DNA of 5,145 bases from Gammaproteobacteria bacterium (GTDB lineage Bacteria; Pseudomonadota; Gammaproteobacteria; Steroidobacterales; Steroidobacteraceae): assembly GCA_005877965.1 (NCBI GenBank), contig VBNP01000192.1, forward strand, positions 1 through 5,145, written 5' to 3'. Each line of letters starts with the position of its first letter. Position 1 is the first letter of the stretch. This document shows, in pieces, positions 1 through 5,145 of the stretch. The notes under the pieces were generated by a model. It searched no databases and had not been told where the DNA came from. It saw nothing but the letters and a program-made list of their open reading frames with translations. The translations under genes were made by a program, and so were the position numbers.

Positions 1-1371
1 TTCTCGAGCGTAAATGCGTTCTCGCAGGAGATCCGTATCGCTTCCCACGACACGGGGGCTTTCGGCTGGCTCGGCGGACTCTACTACGGACGCGAGAGCA
101 CGCACGCGACCGTGCAGTTTCATTTTTTCGACGGCTACAACCTCAACTTCTGGGCTCCCACGAACGCCGCGCCGACGCCGCTGTACGGCTTCGACGAGTA
201 CAACAATTTCGACCAGCTCAAGGACAGCCGGGCCGTGTTCTTCAACGCGACCTATACCGTGGCCCCGGCAGTCACACTGCGTGCGGGGCTGCGTTACACC
301 AAGGATAAGGTGACGATCAGCAACTTCTATGCGCTCGAGGGCGGGCTTGCGAGCCCGGGGGCGACCGGTGCGGCCACCGGAACCGATCCCAACATCGACG
401 CGACGACCTGGTGGACACAGACGATCGGCAATCCCGCGCTATACCCGCCGCCACCTCCCAATACGCCACCTACGGCACCGCGCCTTTACTTCCAGCAGGG
501 ACTCGCCGTGCAGGGACTTGGATTCGTACCCACATTCGAGAACGACACCAATAACGTAAGCGGCAAGGTTGGCGTCGACTGGAAAGCCAGCGACGGTGTG
601 CTCGCGTACGCGAGCATTAGTCAGGGTTACCGCGGAGTCGCCTTTAACGGGCAGGCTTATAACGACAACAGCGAGCTCACGTTCGCGGATCCCGAGAAGC
701 TCACCTCCTACGAGCTCGGCCTCAAGACGGAGCTGTGGGAGCGGCGGGCGGTGTTCAATGCCGCCGCGTTCCACTACGACTACAAGAATCAGCAGTTTCT
801 CGATGCCTTCACGCTGCCGGGCGGCCTCGGCACCGGGTTTCGCACCACCAATGCCCCGAAATCACGGGTCGACGGTGCAGAGTTCGAGTTCCGAGTGAAA
901 GCGACGCCGGATCTGGAGATCGGCTCCACACTGGGGCTCATGAGCAGCAAGTACGTGGAGCTGACGCTGCACGCCCTCTCGCGCGTCTGCTGCGTGGGCA
1001 ATCACCTGATCCAGGCGCCGGACTACAGCGCGAGCGTCGATGTCGACTGGCGCTTCGCCCACCTGGCGGCGGGTGACTTGCGGCTGTTCGTCGACGGCAA
1101 CTATTACGGCAAGCAGTACTTCGATGCCTTCAATACCGAGCGGGACGCGCAGGGCGCTTACGGCGTCGCCAATGCCCGAGTGTCGTTCGAGAGCACGGGC
1201 ACGAGCAGGCCCGGGTTGGGCATCGGCGTGTGGGTGAAGAACCTCGCGAACCGCCAGTATCTGGCCTACGCCCTCAATCAGAAGGATGCGGATACGGGAG
1301 CGCTGGGCTTCGACTACGCACTGGTCGGGGAGCCGCGCACTTACGGAGTCGATGTGACGCTGCGCTTCTGA
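1..1371 (+). CDS. TonB-dependent outer-membrane receptor, C-terminal part (5' truncated)
   Basis: This is the beta-barrel portion of a TonB-dependent receptor, which takes up a ligand across the outer membrane using TonB/ExbBD energy. The frame is open from base 1, so the true start, the plug domain and the TonB box lie outside the window; a GTG at 112 is internal, not a start. The visible 456 residues begin with a barrel signature (SQEIRIAS, then GWLGGLYYG). They continue with YASISQGYRGVAFNG at about 203-217, PEKLTSYELGLKTEL with AAAFHYDYKNQQ at about 231-265, GAEFEFRVKATPDLEIG at about 292-308, and a C-terminal strand ending in Phe (YGVDVTLRF), as expected for BAM-assembled barrels. A proline-rich segment (about 145-160) and an adjacent Cys pair (330-331) probably sit in surface loops. 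The motif style is that of the large 'iron complex outer-membrane receptor' group of Xanthomonadales, Steroidobacter and sphingomonads. The substrate cannot be read from this fragment. It converges on rpmA. Confidence 0.93.
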   Translation, partial: FSSVNAFSQEIRIASHDTGAFGWLGGLYYGRESTHATVQFHFFDGYNLNFWAPTNAAPTPLYGFDEYNNFDQLKDSRAVFFNATYTVAPAVTLRAGLRYTKDKVTISNFYALEGGLASPGATGAATGTDPNIDATTWWTQTIGNPALYPPPPPNTPPTAPRLYFQQGLAVQGLGFVPTFENDTNNVSGKVGVDWKASDGVLAYASISQGYRGVAFNGQAYNDNSELTFADPEKLTSYELGLKTELWERRAVFNAAAFHYDYKNQQFLDAFTLPGGLGTGFRTTNAPKSRVDGAEFEFRVKATPDLEIGSTLGLMSSKYVELTLHALSRVCCVGNHLIQAPDYSASVDVDWRFAHLAAGDLRLFVDGNYYGKQYFDAFNTERDAQGAYGVANARVSFESTGTSRPGLGIGVWVKNLANRQYLAYALNQKDADTGALGFDYALVGEPRTYGVDVTLRF

Positions 1372-1385
1372 AGTGCAGCAGCGCC

Positions 1386-1410
1386 CAACGGGCAACGGGC
1401 AAAACGGGCA
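1386..1410. repeat. Short tandem repeat, three CAACGGG-like units
   Basis: Just past the receptor stop codon, two exact CAACGGG units are followed by a third, imperfect unit (CAAAACGGG) and a final CA. The first unit also closes a small GCCC-AAC-GGGC hairpin (1383-1393). No function is evident. It may be slippage-prone filler in the convergent gap between the receptor gene and rpmA. Confidence 0.5.
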
Positions 1411-1424
1411 CCGATTGTGGATGA

Positions 1425-1446
1425 GCACGGCCGCCGCGGGCCGTGC
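1425..1446 (-). terminator. GC-rich hairpin, possible terminator of rplU-rpmA
   Basis: The arms GCACGGCC and GGCCGTGC form a perfect 8-bp stem around a 6-nt loop, starting 8 bases beyond the rpmA stop codon. Being palindromic, it could also act on the receptor transcript arriving from the left. No run of T follows on either strand, so it does not meet the standard intrinsic-terminator pattern. It could instead be a 3'-end stabilising hairpin, or a Rho-dependent end may be used. Confidence 0.4.
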
Positions 1447-1453
1447 GCGGCGT

Positions 1454-1717
1454 TCAGGCCTTCTCCGGCAGCACGCTCACATACAGGCGCTGCTCGGCGC
1501 CTTTCCTCTGGAACTGCACCTTGCCGGTCACCTTGGCGAACAGCGTATGGTCGCTGCCGACACCGACGTTCGAGCCGGGACGGACCGGCGTCCCGCGTTG
1601 ACGCACGAGAATGTTCCCGGCGAGCACCTGCTCGCCGCCGAAGCGCTTCACGCCCAGGCGCTTGGAGTGTGAATCGCGGCCGTTCTTGGTACTGCCGCCT
1701 GCCTTTTTGTGTGCCAT
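1454..1717 (-). CDS. rpmA: 50S ribosomal protein L27
   Basis: The 87-residue protein is the bacterial large-subunit protein L27, whose flexible N-terminus reaches towards the peptidyl transferase centre and helps position tRNA. The sequence opens MAHKKAGGSTKNGRDSHSKR and continues LGVKRFGG, VLAGNILVRQRGT and SDHTLFAKVTGKV, all family hallmarks. Length is close to the E. coli protein (85). There is no N-terminal cleavable extension of the kind known in Firmicutes, so translation starts directly at the mature MAHKK end. It lies 28 bp downstream of rplU on the same strand and is surely co-transcribed. The only Shine-Dalgarno-like match (AGGA at 1730-1733 in the minus sense) is about 12 nt from the ATG, longer than usual, so coupling to rplU translation is plausible. 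obgE, often found downstream, is absent here. Confidence 0.98.
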   Translation of the reverse strand: MAHKKAGGSTKNGRDSHSKRLGVKRFGGEQVLAGNILVRQRGTPVRPGSNVGVGSDHTLFAKVTGKVQFQRKGAEQRLYVSVLPEKA

Positions 1718-1739
1718 GACTAAGAGGTGTCCTGTGAAA

Positions 1740-1758
1740 CAGCGCTCAGCCGGCGCTG
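1740..1758 (-). other. Hairpin around the rplU stop codon
   Basis: CAGCGC and GCGCTG form a 6-bp stem with a 7-nt loop. In the mRNA sense the rplU TGA lies in the loop and UUU follows the stem. It sits between rplU and rpmA and could be a weak attenuator, a processing site, or chance in GC-rich sequence. The structure is seen in the sequence; any role is inference. Confidence 0.35.
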
Positions 1759-2060
1759 ATGTCGGTGACCTTCACCTCGGTGAACAGCTGTCGGTGATTC
1801 TTCTGCCGCAGGTAATGCGCGCGACGCTTGAACTTGACGACCGACACCTTGGCGCTTTTGCCGTGTCGCACCACCGTGGCGATTACCTTGCCCCCCTTGA
1901 GGGTAGGCTTGCCGAGCTTGACGTCCGCGCCCTCACCGACCAGCAGCACTTCGCCGAACTCGACGGTGGCGCCCGGCTCGGCGTCGAGCTTCTCGATGCG
2001 CAGCACGGCGTCCTTCGTCACCCGATATTGCTTGCCGCCCGTGGCGATGACCGCGTACAT
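1746..2060 (-). CDS. rplU: 50S ribosomal protein L21
   Basis: The 104-residue protein is L21, an early-assembling 23S rRNA-binding protein of the large subunit. Recognition rests on the start MYAVIATGGKQYRV, on KLDAEPGATVEFGEVLLVGEG in the middle, and on the basic C-terminal signature KFKRRAHYLRQKNHRQLFTEVKVTDI. Length equals the usual about 103 residues. The start is fixed by alignment of MYAV with the E. coli N-terminus. Upstream of this ATG there is no purine-rich ribosome-binding site; the leader instead carries CTCCTCCTC. It is the first gene of the rplU-rpmA operon and is read from a strong promoter at 2102-2130, giving a leader of roughly 35 nt. It is transcribed divergently from ispB, as in E. 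coli. Confidence 0.98.
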   Translation of the reverse strand: MYAVIATGGKQYRVTKDAVLRIEKLDAEPGATVEFGEVLLVGEGADVKLGKPTLKGGKVIATVVRHGKSAKVSVVKFKRRAHYLRQKNHRQLFTEVKVTDISAG

Positions 2061-2101
2061 GGTATTTGAGGAGGAGTGCGCCTTGAGCCGAAAGGCCGCG
2101 C

Positions 2102-2130
2102 ATTCTACTGGCCGACCCCCTCGGGGTCAA
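2102..2130 (-). promoter_or_regulatory. Sigma70-type promoter of rplU-rpmA
   Basis: On the minus strand, TTGACC (bases 2130-2125) and TAGAAT (2107-2102) are separated by exactly 17 bp. Each hexamer differs from consensus at one position. Transcription would start near 2095, about 35 nt before the rplU ATG. This is one of the best promoter matches expected in DNA this rich in GC and suits a highly expressed ribosomal operon. Confidence 0.8.
2114..2128. promoter_or_regulatory. Inverted repeat inside the rplU promoter
   Basis: GACCCC and GGGGTC flank a 3-nt centre, forming a perfect 6+6 inverted repeat. It overlaps the inner part of the -35 hexamer and fills most of the spacer of the rplU promoter. 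A protein bound here would block RNA polymerase, so it could be an operator. It could also be chance. No known operator consensus was recognised. Confidence 0.35.
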
Positions 2131-2140
2131 ACGGCCGTTT
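2129..2140. promoter_or_regulatory. Perfect 12-bp palindrome AAACGGCCGTTT
   Basis: This 12-bp perfect palindrome abuts the previous inverted repeat and overlaps the first two bases of the rplU -35 hexamer. It sits in the rplU-ispB divergent region, about 165 bp before the ispB start. Its position and symmetry fit a dimeric regulator site. The identity of any regulator is unknown. Confidence 0.35.
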
Positions 2141-2304
2141 CCTCAAGCACGACGGGGACTTAGTCCTCAAACCGCGCGCGTTGCGAACCGCCCGAGCTAT
2201 TTCTCCAAAGCCGCTCCAGTCGGCTACGATGCGTGGCCGCCTCAAGGCGCCCACCCGTCCAAGAAACACGCCGCCCCGCCTGCGGATGACCCTGGAAGAC
2301 AGTA
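2141..2304. other. Upstream region of ispB, no gene
   Basis: This stretch between the rplU promoter elements and ispB carries no credible coding sequence. I looked for an ispB promoter on the plus strand. TACGAT at 2225-2230 is a possible -10, but the matching -35 position is poor (about three of six bases). No firm promoter is assigned. The end of the region holds the first copy of the start-site repeat. Confidence 0.5.
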
Positions 2305-2318
2305 ATGACCCTGGAAGA
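2286..2318 (+). repeat. 14-bp direct repeat duplicating the ispB start site
   Basis: ATGACCCTGGAAGA occurs at 2286-2299 and again at 2305-2318, with the 5-bp spacer CAGTA (19-bp period). The second copy is the genuine ispB start (MTLEE). The first copy's ATG is shifted out of the ispB frame and would encode a 38-residue peptide ending at 2402, inside ispB. GGAAG of the first copy (2294-2298) lies 6 nt before the second ATG and is the best ribosome-binding site for ispB. Confidence 0.85.
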
Positions 2319-3273
2319 GATTCGCGCGCTGGTACAAGCCGACCTGCACTCGGTGGACGGGGTCATTCGGGCCCGCCTGAAGAGTGCCGTGCCGCTGGTT
2401 GACCAGGTCGCCGAACACATCATCTCCGGTGGCGGCAAGCGTCTGCGGCCGCTGCTGGTGGTGCTCACGGCGCGCGCCTGCGGGCATCAGGGCGCCTCCC
2501 ATATCGAGGCTGCTGCGTTCATCGAGTTCATCCATACGGCAACGTTGCTGCACGACGACGTGGTCGACGGCTCCTTGCTACGCCGGGGGCGCCATACCGC
2601 GAACGAGGTGTACGGCAACCCGGCTAGCGTGCTGGTGGGCGACTTCGTCTATTCGCGCGCCTTCCAGATGATGGCCGGCCTCGCCTGCCAGCCGGTCATG
2701 GAGATCATGGCGGAGGCGACCAACGTCATCGCCGAGGGTGAAGTGCTGCAGCTGATGAACGCCCACAATCCGGACACGACCGAGCAGCGCTACCTCGACG
2801 TCATCTACCGCAAGACGGCCAAGCTCTTTGAGGCCGGCGCGGAAGTGGCCGCGGTGCTCGCACAGGCCCAGCCTGCGGTGCGCCGGGCGCTCGCCGCGTT
2901 TGGCCGCCACCTCGGCATCGCGTACCAACTGGTCGATGACGTGCTCGACTACCGCTCCAACCCCCAGGAGCGCGGCAAGAACCTCGGTGACGACCTGGCC
3001 GAAGGCAAACCGACCCTGCCGCTGATCCACGCGCTCAAGAGCGGCAGCGAAACACAACGCTCGGCCATCCGCCGCGCGATCCAACAGGGCGGGCTCGAGC
3101 AGCTCGAACCGGTGGTGGCGGCGATCGAAGCGACCGGCGCCCTCGACTACACCGCGCGCCTCGCGCAGTCGGAGCTGGAGCAGGCGCTGAGCTCGCTCGG
3201 GGCGCTGCCGGACTCCTCTTATAAGGATGGGCTCGCCGCGCTGGCGCGCTTTGCGGTCGCACACACGACCTGA
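2305..3273 (+). CDS. ispB: Octaprenyl diphosphate synthase (trans-polyprenyl synthetase)
   Basis: This enzyme extends farnesyl diphosphate with isopentenyl diphosphate to make the all-trans side chain of ubiquinone, probably C40; it acts in the cytoplasm. The 322 residues match the E. coli length (323). Motifs in order are GGGKRLRP (42-49), the first aspartate-rich motif DDVVD (84-88) followed by RRG, NVIAEGEVLQLM (140-151), YRKTAKLFEAG (168-178), the second aspartate-rich motif DDVLD (211-215), and GKNLGDDLAEGKPTLPLIHAL (224-244). All catalytic Mg-binding aspartates are present. The start is chosen because MTLEEIRALVQADL aligns with the E. coli N-terminus and GGAAG sits 6 nt upstream. It is divergent from rplU, as in E. 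coli, and ends 4 bp from the stop codon of the convergent Sel1-repeat gene. Exact chain length (octa- versus nona-/hepta-prenyl) is inferred from family similarity. Confidence 0.97.
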   Translation: MTLEEIRALVQADLHSVDGVIRARLKSAVPLVDQVAEHIISGGGKRLRPLLVVLTARACGHQGASHIEAAAFIEFIHTATLLHDDVVDGSLLRRGRHTANEVYGNPASVLVGDFVYSRAFQMMAGLACQPVMEIMAEATNVIAEGEVLQLMNAHNPDTTEQRYLDVIYRKTAKLFEAGAEVAAVLAQAQPAVRRALAAFGRHLGIAYQLVDDVLDYRSNPQERGKNLGDDLAEGKPTLPLIHALKSGSETQRSAIRRAIQQGGLEQLEPVVAAIEATGALDYTARLAQSELEQALSSLGALPDSSYKDGLAALARFAVAHTT

Positions 3274-3277
3274 AAGG

Positions 3278-4627
3278 TTACAGGCCTAACAGGTTGCCAT
3301 ACCAGGGTCGACGCGACTCATAGCGCGCGAGCCGCTCGTTGAGCGGCGCGAGATCCCATTTCAATCTGGTGGCCATTGCGATCGCGCGACGCTCGCTGCT
3401 CACCGCATCCTGGAACTCTCCCGATGCCGCCCGCGCAGCGGCGCGGATCTCAAACATCGTCGGGTCGCCGCTCAAGTCAGCACTTACTTTCTCGAGCAGG
3501 CTCAGTGCGCGCTTCGGATCGCGCATTACCTCGACGGGCGTTGCCGCCAGCAGCGCCGCCAGATAGTACATGCCGTCGTGATCGCCGCTCGCCGCGGCCC
3601 GTTCGAGCCATACACCGGCAAGCTTCGTGTTCGCAGCATTCGGAGTGCCACGCAGTGCGTAGGCGGCGAGGGTTACCTGTGCGTTGGACTGGTCCGCCTC
3701 AGCCGCCCTGCGCAACCACAACTCCGCCTTGTTCTCCTCGCAGCGGCAGCCCATGCCGAACAGCAGGCTCGAACCGACCATGTACTGCGCATTCCGGGAT
3801 CCCCCTTGGGCGGCCTTCAGGAACCACGGCAGGGCGTCGCTTCGCGTGTGACCGAGCTGCGGGAGTCCATCGAGCAGCATCCCATAGAGAAACTCGGCCT
3901 CCGCGTCACCCGCCTCGGCCTTCTTGCGCGTCGCGCCAACGAATGTCTGCAGCTGATAGTCACCCGCGCTGCGATCGACTAGAAAGCGAAACATCACCGG
4001 GCAATGGGCCGGCCTGGTCCCCGGTTCACGTGGTTTATATCGCATGTGCAATACCATAGTACGCACGCCAGGTTCGAATACCCCCGGCGGCACCGCGTAC
4101 AGGATGCGAGGATTGCGGGTGCTGCCGTCGGGCATGACGACCAATTCGACAAACACATTACCCCGTACCCCGTTGCGCTCAGCGTCTCGAAGATAAGCTA
4201 AGTCAAAGTGTTTGAGCGCCCGACAGCTTGTCCGTGCGTCCTTGTCATCCTCCACCTTCGGCATCAGGCGCGCATCCAGGGCAGCGCGGCTGAACGGCGC
4301 GCGGATGTCTTCCGCGATCTTCTCCGAGCCGGGCGCGAGGCCCGGGCGCAGCTCGTCGGCCAGGGTGTTGCCGCGTGGCTCGCCGCTCTGGGCCGCCAGG
4401 CTCGCCCAGGCGTAGGCGTTGATTTCGCTCTGACGCACGCCCTGTCCTTTGGCGTACATGACGGCGAGGTTGTACTGGGCCAGGGGCTGACCGAGCTCGG
4501 CCAGCTCGCGGTAGTCCTTGAACGCCCGCTCGTAGTCGGCCCTGCGGTAAGCGAGCTGCGCCGTGAACAGATCCGCCCGCGCCGGAGCGCACAGCAGAGC
4601 CGCGACCAACAGCAGCAATGCGCGCAT
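3278..4627 (-). CDS. Exported Sel1-repeat protein with a TonB-C-terminal-like domain
   Basis: The 449-residue protein has a signal peptide (MRALLLLVAALLCAPARA, cleavage expected before D19), so it should be periplasmic or envelope-associated. One Sel1/TPR-like unit covers about 30-81 (AQYNLAVMYAKGQGV...AYAWASLAAQSG). A TonB C-terminal-like fold follows at about 150-216 (GVRGNVFVELVVMPDGSTRNPRIL, then FEPGVRTMVLHMRYKP). At least three further Sel1-like units lie at about 236-350 (AEAEFLYGMLLDG, NAQYMVGSSLLFGMGC, NAQVTLAAYALRG), with a TPR-like helical tail to about 420. Cysteines at 135 and 209 flank the TonB-C region and could form a disulfide; C294 and C296 are close together. Such repeats usually bind partner proteins. 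The absence of a retained membrane anchor and Pro-rich linker argues against a classical TonB energy transducer. The ATG at 4627 has a good ribosome-binding site (AGGGGGAA, 2 nt before it). The precise role is unknown. Confidence 0.85.
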   Translation of the reverse strand: MRALLLLVAALLCAPARADLFTAQLAYRRADYERAFKDYRELAELGQPLAQYNLAVMYAKGQGVRQSEINAYAWASLAAQSGEPRGNTLADELRPGLAPGSEKIAEDIRAPFSRAALDARLMPKVEDDKDARTSCRALKHFDLAYLRDAERNGVRGNVFVELVVMPDGSTRNPRILYAVPPGVFEPGVRTMVLHMRYKPREPGTRPAHCPVMFRFLVDRSAGDYQLQTFVGATRKKAEAGDAEAEFLYGMLLDGLPQLGHTRSDALPWFLKAAQGGSRNAQYMVGSSLLFGMGCRCEENKAELWLRRAAEADQSNAQVTLAAYALRGTPNAANTKLAGVWLERAAASGDHDGMYYLAALLAATPVEVMRDPKRALSLLEKVSADLSGDPTMFEIRAAARAASGEFQDAVSSERRAIAMATRLKWDLAPLNERLARYESRRPWYGNLLGL

Positions 4628-4683
4628 CGTTCCCCCTGTCAGATAAGCATAGCTCAGGCCGACAGCGGTGCGTGAGAGGGGAA

Positions 4684-4712
4684 TTGCCCCGCCCCGACAG
4701 TCACCCTAGACT
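4684..4712 (+). promoter_or_regulatory. Candidate promoter of the amidohydrolase gene
   Basis: TTGCCC (4684-4689) and TAGACT (4707-4712) are separated by 17 bp. Each matches four of six consensus bases. Transcription would begin near 4719, about 23 nt before the ATG. It lies in the 114-bp gap shared with the divergent Sel1-repeat gene, for which only a weak -10-like TATGCT (4647-4652, minus strand) was seen. Confidence 0.4.
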
Positions 4713-4741
4713 GCGCCACCGCCATCGAAACGGACGCAGCC

Positions 4742-5145
4742 ATGACAACAGCAAACAACTCGAACTCAGGGATGAAGCGGCACCCGGCGGCAATGCTGGC
4801 CGTTGCAGCGGGCCTGCTGGGCGGTGCGTCGCCAGCCGCACAGTCCGCGGAAGTGGCGCAGGCGCCGGAGACCATCGTCCTGAAGGCGGCGCACCTGTTC
4901 GACTCGACCGGCACCGCGCTCAAGGACGGCGCGACCGTCGTCGTGCGCGGCGATCGGATCGTGTCGGTCGGGACGGCGGCGGCGCCTGCGGGCGCGCGGG
5001 TCATCGATCTGGGTGATGCGACCATTCTCCCCGGCTTCATCGACGCTCACACCCATCTCACGCTCGAGTTCCAGAAGGACTACTACCACTTCATCTACAA
5101 CCGGCTGATGCGCTTTCCCGCCGAGCAGGCCATGTACGCCGCGAT
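4742..5145 (+). CDS. Exported metal-dependent amidohydrolase, N-terminal part (3' truncated)
   Basis: The first 134 residues of an amidohydrolase-superfamily enzyme are visible; the frame runs off the right edge without a stop. A basic N-terminus (MKRH at 11-14), a hydrophobic stretch (MLAVAAGLLGG) and an AQSA-E cleavage-like site near 36 form a signal peptide, so the enzyme acts outside the cytoplasm. It continues with the composite beta-sandwich strand typical of the family (LKAAHLFDSTGTALKDGATVVVRGDRIVSVG) and then PGFIDAHTHL (97-106). In that segment H103 and H105 form the HxH metal-binding motif of the TIM-barrel hydrolases. The style resembles imidazolonepropionase-like and Xaa-Pro dipeptidase-like secreted amidohydrolases, but the substrate cannot be assigned without the rest. 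The ATG at 4742 has a modest GGA 7 nt upstream; the ATG at 4772 is an alternative start that would still give a full signal peptide. Confidence 0.88.
   Translation, partial: MTTANNSNSGMKRHPAAMLAVAAGLLGGASPAAQSAEVAQAPETIVLKAAHLFDSTGTALKDGATVVVRGDRIVSVGTAAAPAGARVIDLGDATILPGFIDAHTHLTLEFQKDYYHFIYNRLMRFPAEQAMYAA

Noticed and set aside
112..114. GTG as the start of the receptor gene
   Set aside because: The same frame is open and encodes typical barrel sequence back to base 1, so the gene begins outside the window.
862..1428. 188-codon open frame on the minus strand across the receptor gene
   Set aside because: It lies antisense to a clearly recognised receptor, shows no family motifs, and is a typical by-product of GC-rich coding DNA.
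1611..2069. 152-codon open frame on the plus strand across rplU and part of rpmA
   Set aside because: It is antisense to two certain ribosomal protein genes and has no ribosome-binding site or family resemblance.
2578..3264. 228-codon open frame on the minus strand across ispB
   Set aside because: It is antisense to ispB with all catalytic motifs intact on the plus strand; its translation is Arg-rich and featureless.
3274..3300. Possible bidirectional terminator between ispB and the Sel1-repeat gene
   Set aside because: Only a 4-bp GTTA/TAAC inverted repeat is present, with no T-run; too weak to call.
3376..4059. 227-codon open frame on the plus strand across the Sel1-repeat gene
   Set aside because: The translation is rich in Arg, Ser and Pro with no recognisable domain, whereas the minus strand encodes a signal peptide and repeats.

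Overview
The window looks like chromosomal DNA from a GC-rich gammaproteobacterium. The main evidence is the divergent arrangement of ispB (octaprenyl diphosphate synthase) against rplU-rpmA (ribosomal proteins L21 and L27), the arrangement known from E. coli and its relatives, and the close resemblance of all three proteins to gammaproteobacterial versions. The flanking genes, a large TonB-dependent receptor and an exported amidohydrolase, are of types abundant in Xanthomonadales/Steroidobacter-like and similar nutrient-scavenging bacteria. That finer placement is inference.

Layout: (1) 1-1371 (+) is the C-terminal 456 residues of a TonB-dependent outer-membrane receptor, cut by the left edge. 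(2) 1372-1453 is a short convergent gap holding a small tandem repeat and a GC-rich hairpin. (3) 1454-2060 (-) is the rplU-rpmA operon, with a near-consensus sigma70 promoter at 2102-2130. (4) 2061-2304 is the divergent control region between rplU and ispB. It holds that promoter, two inverted repeats and a 14-bp direct repeat that duplicates the ispB start site. (5) 2305-3273 (+) is ispB, complete. (6) 3278-4627 (-) is an exported protein combining Sel1-like repeats with a TonB-C-terminal-like domain, ending only 4 bp from ispB. (7) 4628-4741 is a divergent promoter region. (8) 4742-5145 (+) is the start of an exported metal-dependent amidohydrolase, cut by the right edge.

The core genes serve translation (L21, L27) and respiratory quinone side-chain synthesis (IspB). 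The others are envelope or periplasmic functions: uptake, a periplasmic repeat protein, and hydrolysis. I see no RNA gene, mobile element, CRISPR array or defence system. The region is mostly ordinary. The points most worth a second look are the duplicated ispB start (the upstream copy supplies the ribosome-binding site for the real start), the rplU leader that lacks a Shine-Dalgarno sequence and instead carries an anti-SD-like pyrimidine tract, and the Sel1/TonB-C domain combination.
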